Source of the DNA: Betaproteobacteria bacterium
Lineage (GTDB): Bacteria > Pseudomonadota > Gammaproteobacteria > Burkholderiales > SG8-39
DNA length: 64,000 bases
NCBI GenBank assembly: GCA_004298385.1
Contig: SCTX01000138.1
Span: 1 to 64,000, forward strand
Direction: 5' to 3'
The notes below the pieces were generated by a model that made no database searches, was not told where the DNA came from, and was given only the letters and a program-made list of their open reading frames with translations. A program made the position numbers and the translations under genes. Shown piece after piece: positions 44,762-53,555 of the stretch (the stretch's first letter is position 1; every line of letters starts with the position of its first letter).

Positions 44762-46522
44762 ATGTCTATCGCCGACATCGCTCTGGCAAGAACCCTCCGG
44801 CTGATCGCCGCAGCCATTGCAATTATCGTCGCGGTTTCCCTGCCGCTGGGTTACTGGCTGGTAGTCTACAGCTTCGCGGCAGAAGCGGCTGCCAACGATG
44901 CCGCGGCCCTGGCCGAGCTTGTGACCCAGAGAATCAATGCCGACCCCGAATTGTGGCGCTTTGAGATCCCCAGGCTGGACGCCATCGTTGCCGCCCGTAC
45001 CGGCACCGGCGGCTTACCGGAGAAGCATTTCATCCTGGATGAGCGCGGCGCCGTGCTGGTCCAAGACGGGGAGAACCTCTCCCGCCCGATCCTGACCCGC
45101 TCGGCGCCGCTGCTTGATTCGGGTACGGTTGTTGGCCGGTTTGTGACCAGCCGTTCCCTGGTTCCGCTGTTACAAGATACCGCACTGGTGGCCCTGTTCG
45201 GGTTGGTGCTTGCGCTGGCTGTCTACATCAGCCTGAGCTTGCTGCCCTTGCGCGCGCTCACGCGCGTACTGGGCGCGCTCCGCCAGGAACGCGAACGCCT
45301 GCGGGCGATCGTGGACCACGCGGTGGAGGGGATTATCACCTTCGATCTGCAAGGAAAACTGCAGTCCTTGAACCCGGCGGCAGAACGTATGTTCGACTAC
45401 GGCAGCGCCGAAGTCCTTGGTCGCAGCGCCGGCGACCTGCTGCCCGAAATTGATTTGGCCGGCGCCGGTCTGCCGGACGGAAAATCGTATCTCGGCAAAC
45501 TGGAAACTCTCGGCCGACGCAAGGACGGCACCGACTTTCCGATCGAGCTTGCGCTCAGCCAGGCGATGCTGGAAGGCAAGCCCCATTTAATCGCCATCGC
45601 GCACGACATCACCGTGCGCAAGCAGGCCGAACAGGCCTTGCGCGATAGCGCGGAGGAACTGCGCCTGTTCGCCGACAACGTTCCGGCCATGACCGTCTCT
45701 TATGACGAGAACCTACATTGCCGCTTCGCCAACAAGGCGTTCGCCGAGTTTTTCGGTTTTACCGTCGAGAACATTCTCGGCAAGCACCTGCGAGAGGTGG
45801 CCGGGGAGGATGCTTACCGGGAGATCGAAGGCCATTCTATCAAGGTGCTGCAGGGACATCCGGTCACTTACCAAAGGACGCGCAAGCTTGCAAACGGCGA
45901 GTCCCGCTACCTCGAGGTCAAGGTTCTCCCGCATACCGGAGACCAAGGGCGGGTCTTGGGCCTTTTTGCGGTGATCATCGACATCACCGAACACAAGCTG
46001 GCGGAGGAGCGCATCTGGCGTGTCGCGCATCAGGACAGCCTCACCGGCCTGCCGAACCGCATGCTGTTCAACGACCGGCTGGATCAGGCGATTAGCCTTG
46101 CCAAACGCGACTCGCGCCAGTTCGCGCTGCTGTACCTCGACCTCGACCGGTTCAAGCCGGTGAATGACAGCCTGGGACACACTGCCGGCGATGAGCTGTT
46201 GCAAGCCGTTGCCGTGAGAATCCGGCAACAGGTACGCGAATCCGACACGGTGGCGCGCGTCGGCGGCGACGAATTCACCGTGATCCTGCCCGATATCGCC
46301 AAGCGCGAGGAAGCGGAAACCGTCGCCAAGAAAATCATTGCCGCTGTTGCCGCGCCGTTCCAACTCGGCAGTCGGACGCAGAGCGTCGGCATCGGCACCA
46401 GTATCGGCATCGCGCTCTATCCGACGGACGCACGAGACACGGACGCGCTGGTCAAGGCGGCCGATGCCGCCATGTACCGCGCCAAGCAAGTGGGGAGCAG
46501 CTATCGGTTTTTCGCGGCGTAG
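44762..46522 (+). CDS. Membrane diguanylate cyclase with PAS domains
   Basis: A 586-residue sensor that makes cyclic di-GMP. Two membrane helices (about 12-35 and 140-165) bracket a periplasmic domain of about 100 residues. Then come two PAS domains: the first around DHAVEGIITFDLQGKLQSLN near 187-206, the second around CRFANKAFAEFFGFTVENIL near 319-338, each followed by PAC-like text. The GGDEF domain covers about 425-586, with DSLTGLPNRMLFNDRL and the intact active site RVGGDEFTVILP near 498-509; there is no EAL domain. Next to a PstS-like binding protein with an 8-bp gap, it is likely to sense a periplasmic anion through it. An RxxD inhibitory site was not seen where expected. Confidence 0.93.
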   Translation: MSIADIALARTLRLIAAAIAIIVAVSLPLGYWLVVYSFAAEAAANDAAALAELVTQRINADPELWRFEIPRLDAIVAARTGTGGLPEKHFILDERGAVLVQDGENLSRPILTRSAPLLDSGTVVGRFVTSRSLVPLLQDTALVALFGLVLALAVYISLSLLPLRALTRVLGALRQERERLRAIVDHAVEGIITFDLQGKLQSLNPAAERMFDYGSAEVLGRSAGDLLPEIDLAGAGLPDGKSYLGKLETLGRRKDGTDFPIELALSQAMLEGKPHLIAIAHDITVRKQAEQALRDSAEELRLFADNVPAMTVSYDENLHCRFANKAFAEFFGFTVENILGKHLREVAGEDAYREIEGHSIKVLQGHPVTYQRTRKLANGESRYLEVKVLPHTGDQGRVLGLFAVIIDITEHKLAEERIWRVAHQDSLTGLPNRMLFNDRLDQAISLAKRDSRQFALLYLDLDRFKPVNDSLGHTAGDELLQAVAVRIRQQVRESDTVARVGGDEFTVILPDIAKREEAETVAKKIIAAVAAPFQLGSRTQSVGIGTSIGIALYPTDARDTDALVKAADAAMYRAKQVGSSYRFFAA

Positions 46523-46948
46523 GGGCACCGAGCTCGGTTAAGGGCGGCAGGCGCGCGATTGCCTCTGCGCGGCTGGTGGGTTTCGATCGGAATCGGCGCT
46601 TATATCAAGCCCGGCCCTGCCGGCCGATTCGTGCGGCAAAACGCCGAAAAAATACGCCCACGTTGACCCGCCCGAGGGCAGACAGTCGCTTAGGTTTATC
46701 CAACTATATGATATATATATATTTAATTGAATTCGACTGGGGCGCTTTCGTCCCAAGAATAATATAACACCCTGATTTAAATATATTTTGTGCAACACAT
46801 CAAACAAATATATTATTTTTAAAAAAATACTTGACAGGCAGTTAGTTGAGTGTAGAATTCAATTTGTTGCAGTGCAATATTTTCGCGGTTATGAAGCGAT
46901 TGCACCCGAAATTGCCGGACCTGTTAAATAACTTTTTGGAGACTGAAA
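46523..46948. other. 426-bp AT-rich phasin upstream region
   Basis: AT-rich from about 46680 to 46860 with a TATATATATATA run near 46708. It contains a good sigma70 promoter (46831-46858) and two TGC-dyads: TGTGCAACACA near 46789-46799 and TTGCAGTGCAA at 46867-46877. No gene was found. The dyads resemble sites for the PHA regulator PhaR (inference). Confidence 0.5.
46831..46858 (+). promoter_or_regulatory. Sigma70-type promoter of the phasin gene
   Basis: TTGACA at 46831-46836 and TAGAAT at 46853-46858, 16 bp apart, about 90 bp upstream of the phasin start. The dyad TTGCAGTGCAA at 46867-46877 lies at the start of the transcript and is a plausible repressor site. Confidence 0.65.
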
Positions 46949-47491
46949 ATGTACGCGACCCCTGAACAATTTGCCGCCGGCAATAAAGCCAGCGTAGATG
47001 CTCTTTTTACCATCGCCAATGCCCAGTTCGCCGCGTTCGAGCGTCTGTCGGCGCTGAACTTCAACACCATCAAAGCCACGTTTGAAGACGGCGTCAACCA
47101 AGCCAAGGCGCTGCTGTCGGTCAAGGATGCGCAAGAGCTCCTCAACCTGAGCGCAGCCGCGGCGCAGCCGGCCCTGGAAAAAGCGATTGCCTATTCGCGC
47201 AATGTGTACGAAGTGGCGACCCAGACCCAGGCCGAGGTCACGAAGCTGGCCGAAACCCAGGCCGCAGAAATGAACAAGACCGTCGTCTCGCTGCTGGACA
47301 AGCTGACCAAGAACGCGCCCGCCGGTTCGGACGTCGCCGTAGCCGCGGTCAAATCCGCCATGGCCGCCGCCAACTCGGCCTACGACAGCTTCGCCAAAGT
47401 GGTGAAACAAGCGACCGACATGGCCGAAGCCAATGTTACCGCCGCCACCGCGACCGTGGTGAAAGAAGCCAGCAAGAAGAAAGCTGCCTAA
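46949..47491 (+). CDS. phaP: Phasin family protein
   Basis: A 180-residue Ala/Lys-rich helical protein that coats polyhydroxyalkanoate granules. The start MYATPEQFAAGNKASVDALF is typical, followed by FAAFERLSALNFNTIKATFE near 28-47 and an amphipathic helical core to about 160, ending in KKKAA. It has a strong GGAGA ribosome binding site and its own promoter, and is followed by an intrinsic terminator, so it is a single-gene unit. No PHA synthase is in the window. Confidence 0.92.
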   Translation: MYATPEQFAAGNKASVDALFTIANAQFAAFERLSALNFNTIKATFEDGVNQAKALLSVKDAQELLNLSAAAAQPALEKAIAYSRNVYEVATQTQAEVTKLAETQAAEMNKTVVSLLDKLTKNAPAGSDVAVAAVKSAMAAANSAYDSFAKVVKQATDMAEANVTAATATVVKEASKKKAA

Positions 47492-47570
47492 GCTTTCTTC
47501 AAGGAAACGCTGGCAGCTTCTCCTCCTCCTTTGCTGTCAGCGGCCCCGAGCGCAGGCTCGGGGCAAACTA

Positions 47571-47600
47571 AACCCCGGGCTCAGACCCGGGGTTCTTTTT
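47571..47600 (+). terminator. Phasin terminator
   Basis: Stem AACCCCGGG/CCCGGGGTT with a 6-nt loop followed by CTTTTT. A second GC-rich hairpin (GCCCCGAGC/GCTCGGGGC) lies just before at about 47543-47563. Confidence 0.9.
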
Positions 47601-47660
47601 GTCTGGAACCGGGCAAAATCCATCGCGACAGTACTATACGTGGCGGCTCAACTCCCGCCC

Positions 47661-47910
47661 CCATTGTTGCAAAGTTGCGATGTTGCGCGGACGAAAAACC
47701 GTCCGCGCGGATCGCCGATTGCGCACGGATGAAAAAGCCATCTGTGCGCAATCGACGATCTTGTATAAAAACACCCCAAGCCGTTGTTGCTTTTCAAAAT
47801 AACCGTGTTTTCTGTACGGATGCCTTTTATCCGTACAGAAAGCACGGTTGGCGCGCGCAGCGCGCAAGTCCGCTCGCGGCATGCGACAGCATTTGAGAGA
47901 CCATATATAG
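47661..47910 (+). repeat. Dispersed structured repeat, copy 2
   Basis: Second copy of the element at 4632-4880. AAGTTGCGAT is followed by hairpin A (47685-47708, 9-bp stem), hairpin B (47710-47760), the same TTGTATAAAAAC spacer, hairpin C (47801-47821 paired with 47829-47849, 20 Watson-Crick pairs plus one G-T), and the same GC-alternating hairpin. Differences from copy 1 in stem C are G-C to T-A, T-A to C-G, and A-T to T-G, so pairing is kept. It lies between the phasin terminator and the Hsp20-Lon operon; the rest of that gap (47492-48027) holds no gene. Confidence 0.85.
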
Positions 47911-48027
47911 CTTCCGGGCTCAAAGCTTGTTTTAAGAATGCACCGCCCGCATATAAATCATGACCGGGATCAAGGGGACGGCGGCGGCGCGGTCCATGCT
48001 ATCCCAAACAAATGGGGAATGCTGACT

Positions 48028-48428
48028 ATGCGATCGCGCGATCCGAGATCGTGGATGTGGGCGGAGGCACTGGAACTGTTGCAGGACGCCGAGCGGCTGC
48101 AACGCCAGTTCTTCCAGGTCGGCGCGCTTCACGGCGCGCCGTGCTGGGAGCCGCCCGTCGATCTATATGAGAATGGCAATGAACTGAGGCTGCTGGTGGC
48201 ATTGCCCGGCGTCACCCCGCAGCAACTCGAAGTCGTGCTTGCGCCGAGCCTGATCATCGTACGGGGCGAGCGCTCTTTTCCCACGAATTCACGGCGCGCC
48301 GCCATCCATCGCCTGGAAATCCCCTACGGACGTTTCGAACGCCGCGTAGCCCTGCCCGCGGGCCAGTTCGAGCTCATCGAACGGCGGCTGGAGCATGGCT
48401 GCCTGGTGCTGGAATTGCGCCGCCTGAC

Positions 48429-48432
<4 letters not shown>
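48028..48432 (+). CDS. Hsp20/alpha-crystallin family protein
   Basis: A 134-residue small heat-shock-like protein. The alpha-crystallin domain spans about 40-130: PPVDLYENGNELRLLVALPG, then LIIVRGERSFPTNSRRAAIH, then PYGRFERRVALPAGQFELIE and a closing LEHGCLVLELRR strand. The C-terminal I-X-I motif is absent. The ATG at 48028 is favoured by GGGGA upstream; 48019 is an alternative. The stop overlaps the lon start (ATGA), so a holdase and a protease are made together. This is the less typical of the two Hsp20 proteins here. Confidence 0.85.
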
Positions 48433-50876
<2,444 letters not shown>

Positions 50877-50878
50877 GC

Positions 50879-50938
50879 GGCCGTTTCGGAATTACCGAAA
50901 CGGCGCCTGACCTGGGGGCGCGTGGGGGGACGCGCCCC
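50879..50938 (+). repeat. GCCGTTTC dispersed repeat, copy b
   Basis: Directly after the lon stop: perfect 10-bp hairpin GCCGTTTCGG/CCGAAACGGC (50880-50904, loop AATTA), then CGCCTGACCTGGGGG and a GTGGGGGGACGCGCCCC dyad. It is about 80% identical by eye to copy a at 23137-23196. Confidence 0.85.
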
Positions 50939-50944
50939 GAAGGT

Positions 50945-51052
50945 CTCGGTCCCGCTTCCTCGGTCCCGCTTCCTCGGTCCCGCTTCCTCGGTCCCGCTTC
51001 CTCGGTCCCGCTTGACGGGAGACGGGAGACGGGAGACGGGAGACGGGAGACG
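50945..51052 (+). repeat. 14-bp and 7-bp minisatellites after lon
   Basis: CTCGGTCCCGCTTC is repeated four times plus 13 of 14 bases (50945-51013), then GACGGGA five times plus four bases (51014-51052). A single unexpanded copy of the same junction lies near 51838-51872 beyond hsp20. The rest of the gap to 51288 holds a fragment of the GCCGTTTC element (51061-51090) and the hsp20 leader, and no gene. Confidence 0.9.
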
Positions 51053-51288
51053 TAAAAATCGCCTTGGGGGGATATCCCCTCATTTCGTATCGAGATCCGA
51101 GACCGACCGAGATTTTGATTATTGTCACGATCCAAAACCGGGGAGCGGGTAGGCTGATTGTAGAAGTTCGAGACTCGGCTCAGGCTCAGCGGCGAGCATC
51201 GATCGACGCGTGGCGTCCGCCGTCTCGACCTCGAATAGCGCGGGATCAAGCGGTACCCGCTTTTTTCAACAGAGAAAGGAGCTCAATC

Positions 51289-51735
51289 ATGGGAAATCTC
51301 ACTCGTTGGAACCCATTCGGCGAAATGGCGCGTTTCGATCCCTTGCGGGACATGAACGACTATTTCAAGGGCTTCATGCTGCGGCCCGTGTTCCAGGACC
51401 TTGAAGCCGAACCCGAGATCAAACTCGAGATAGCGGAAGCGGACAAAGCCTATACGGTCAAGGCGGATGTCCCCGGCGTGAACAAAGAGGATATCCAGGT
51501 ATCGATCGACGGCAACCAGGTTTCCATCAGCGCCGAAGTCAAACACGAAAAAGAGGAAAAAGAGGGCAAGAAGCTGGTCCGCAGCGAGCGCTACTACGGC
51601 AAGCAATTCCGCAGCTTCACCCTCGCCCACGACATCGACGAAGCCAAATCGGAAGCCGAGTACCACGATGGCGTACTGAAGCTGACCCTGCCGAAAAAAG
51701 CCGGCGCCGAAACCAAGAAATTGGCTATCAAATAA
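51289..51735 (+). CDS. Small heat shock protein Hsp20
   Basis: A 148-residue alpha-crystallin protein. The N-terminal arm is MGNLTRWNPFGEMARFDPLR; the domain covers about 45-140 with IKLEIAEADKAYTVKADVPG, VNKEDIQVSIDGNQVSISAE and FRSFTLAHDIDEAKSEAEYH. LTLPKKAGAETKKLAIK closes the protein. The ATG at 51289 has GAAAGGAG upstream. It follows the Hsp20-lon pair but is separated from it by 412 bp of repeats, so it likely has its own promoter. Confidence 0.95.
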   Translation: MGNLTRWNPFGEMARFDPLRDMNDYFKGFMLRPVFQDLEAEPEIKLEIAEADKAYTVKADVPGVNKEDIQVSIDGNQVSISAEVKHEKEEKEGKKLVRSERYYGKQFRSFTLAHDIDEAKSEAEYHDGVLKLTLPKKAGAETKKLAIK

Positions 51736-51760
51736 GGGCATCTCTAATCATCCCAATGAT

Positions 51761-51820
51761 GTCATTTCGAGCGAAGCGGGGAATCTGCTTTTCATAGGAC
51801 GCAAGAAGCAGATTCCTCGG
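51761..51820 (+). repeat. Dispersed hairpin repeat (TTTCGAGCGAAG type)
   Basis: CATTTCGAGCGAAGCGGGGA leads into an 11-bp inverted repeat GGAATCTGCTT (51780-51790) and AAGCAGATTCC (51806-51816). This sequence type recurs in many unrelated bacterial genomes as a short dispersed repeat and creates spurious frames. Confidence 0.65.
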
Positions 51821-51833
51821 ACCTGCGCCCCGG

Positions 51834-52133
51834 AGGTCTCGATCCCCCTTCCTCGGTCCCGCTTGACGGGAGAGGGGAAAGTCCCCTTGGGGGGCAAGGC
51901 GGTCGGGTGGAAAGGGAAGCGTCTCACCCCTTCCCCAGTGCCCCCTTGTTCCTTTTTGGTTCAGCGGCGCCTTGGCCAGCGAGCGCCCAGCCGCGCCCGG
52001 GCAGTGTCGCGCCGGGCGGGTTGTCAAGCTATTGAGTTTTACGCAATAATGAACGCGGGATCCGTTGCAAAATGATTTTTGCAACCGGCCGATCTAGGGG
52101 CGCATGAGAGCAGGCATCCCCTGATTTCGTAAC
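51834..52133. repeat. Repeat-rich intergenic tail between hsp20 and mct
   Basis: Contains one copy of the lon-hsp20 minisatellite junction (about 51838-51872), a GTCCCCTTGGGGGGC dyad, and near 52092-52133 a decayed match to the 3' half of the GCCGTTTC element (CTAGGGGCGCATGAG ... CATCCCCTGATTTCG). No gene was seen in the 419-bp gap. Confidence 0.55.
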
Positions 52134-52154
52134 ATACTCTCTTAGGGCGGTGGT

Positions 52155-53399
52155 ATGACTCACGATTTTCTGGGCCGGCTGCGCGTTGTCGAAAGTTCCG
52201 CTTTCATCGCCGCCCCGCTCGCGGGGCTGACGCTGTCGCAGTTCGGCGCCGACGTGATCCGCGTCGACATGATCGGCGGCGGCATCGACTATGGCCGCCT
52301 GCCGCTGATGCCCTCCGGGCGCAGTCTATATTGGACCGGATTGAACAAGGGCAAGCGCTCGATCGCAATCGACATCCGCCGGCCGCAGGGCCGCGAATTG
52401 GTGCGCGCGCTGGCCACCGCGCCCGGCGTGGACGCGGGCGTGCTGCTCACCAACATCAGCACTTCCTGGCTCGCGCACGAATCGCTCGCCACGCTGCGCC
52501 CCGACATTGTGACCTGCACCATCCAGGGAAATGGCGACGGTTCGACCGCCGTCGATTACACCGTCAACTGTGCCACGGGCTACCCTGCCATCACCGGCGG
52601 CGCCACACCGAGCGCGCCGGTCAATCATGTGCTGCCGGCGTGGGATATCGCCTGCGCTTACCAGGCGGCGTTTGCAGTGCTCGCCGCGGTGCACCGGCGC
52701 CGCAGCAGCGGCCAGGGGGCGGAACTTCGCATCGCGCTGTCGGACATTGCGTTCTCGATGCTGTCGCACCTGGGCGTAACCGCGGAGGTGGAACTCCTGC
52801 ATCAGGAACGCCCGTCGATCGGCAATCACATCTACGGCGCGTTCGGACGCGACTTCGGCACGTCCGATGGTCGGCGCGTCATGGTGGCCGCAGTCTCGTC
52901 CGGCCAATGGACGGGGCTGGTCAAGGCTTGCGCCATCGAGCATGAGATCAGCGCACTCGAAGCTTCGCTGCGACTGGACCTCTCGCGCGAGTCCGGGCGC
53001 TTCGCGGCGCGCGATGCGATCGCCGCGCTGCTCGAGCCCTGGTTCGCGGCGCGGGATCTGCGCGAGGTGGCGCAAGCGCTGGACGCGCACGGCGTCTGCT
53101 GGGGGCAATACCGCAGCGTGCCCGAATTGCTGGCGCACGATGCCCGCGCCAGCCTGGCCAACCCGATCTTCGAGCAGATCGACACGCCGGGCGTCGGTCG
53201 CCACATGGCGGCCGGTTCGCCGGTGCGTGTCGGCGGCAGCGCGCGTGCCGCGACCCGGCCCGCCCCGCTTCTGGGCGCGGACACCGACGAAGTCCTGCAC
53301 CAGGTGTTGGGCCTGGACAGCGGCGCCATCGGGCGATTGCACGACGCAGGCGTCGTCGCCGGCCCCGAACGCGACCCGACGCTCGCACCCGGGCCCTGA
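52155..53399 (+). CDS. mct: CaiB/BaiF CoA-transferase family, probable 2-methylfumaryl-CoA isomerase
   Basis: A 414-residue family III CoA-transferase. LRVVESSAFIAAPLAGLTLS near 9-28, QFGADVIRVDMIGGGIDYGR near 29-48 and GLNKGKRSIAIDIRRPQGRE near 64-83 closely match what I recall of Mct from the Chloroflexus 3-hydroxypropionate bicycle, which moves CoA intramolecularly in mesaconyl-CoA. YGAFGRDFGTSDGRRVM near 222-238 and the C-terminal GRLHDAGVVAGPERD also agree. The catalytic Asp expected near residue 170 may be in PAWDIACAYQ. The companion genes (malyl-CoA lyase, mesaconyl-CoA hydratases) are not adjacent. Function as Mct is likely but the pathway context is missing. Confidence 0.82.
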   Translation: MTHDFLGRLRVVESSAFIAAPLAGLTLSQFGADVIRVDMIGGGIDYGRLPLMPSGRSLYWTGLNKGKRSIAIDIRRPQGRELVRALATAPGVDAGVLLTNISTSWLAHESLATLRPDIVTCTIQGNGDGSTAVDYTVNCATGYPAITGGATPSAPVNHVLPAWDIACAYQAAFAVLAAVHRRRSSGQGAELRIALSDIAFSMLSHLGVTAEVELLHQERPSIGNHIYGAFGRDFGTSDGRRVMVAAVSSGQWTGLVKACAIEHEISALEASLRLDLSRESGRFAARDAIAALLEPWFAARDLREVAQALDAHGVCWGQYRSVPELLAHDARASLANPIFEQIDTPGVGRHMAAGSPVRVGGSARAATRPAPLLGADTDEVLHQVLGLDSGAIGRLHDAGVVAGPERDPTLAPGP

Positions 53400-53555
53400 C
53401 GCCGCTCGACGCGCTGCTTCGCGGCGCCGGACTTCGGCAGACTCGCCTTGCGGTTTATGACGATCCGAACCTCGCGCGGACGAACAATGCTCAGCCGGCT
53501 TGACAGTATCAAGTGATGCCGGCGTCAGTCACGCGGAAGAACGCCTCCAGGTTGG

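Noticed and set aside
47531-47896. Frame running through structured repeat copy 2
   Set aside because: Shares peptide text with the copy 1 frame only because the DNA repeats; base changes preserve pairing rather than amino acids.
50945-51052. Possible CRISPR array
   Set aside because: Units are 14 bp and 7 bp directly abutting with no spacers, and no cas genes exist in the window.
51728-52084. 118-residue minus-strand frame after hsp20
   Set aside because: It contains the peptide KQIPRFARNDI, which comes from a short dispersed repeat found in many genomes; the rest is minisatellite and intergenic sequence.
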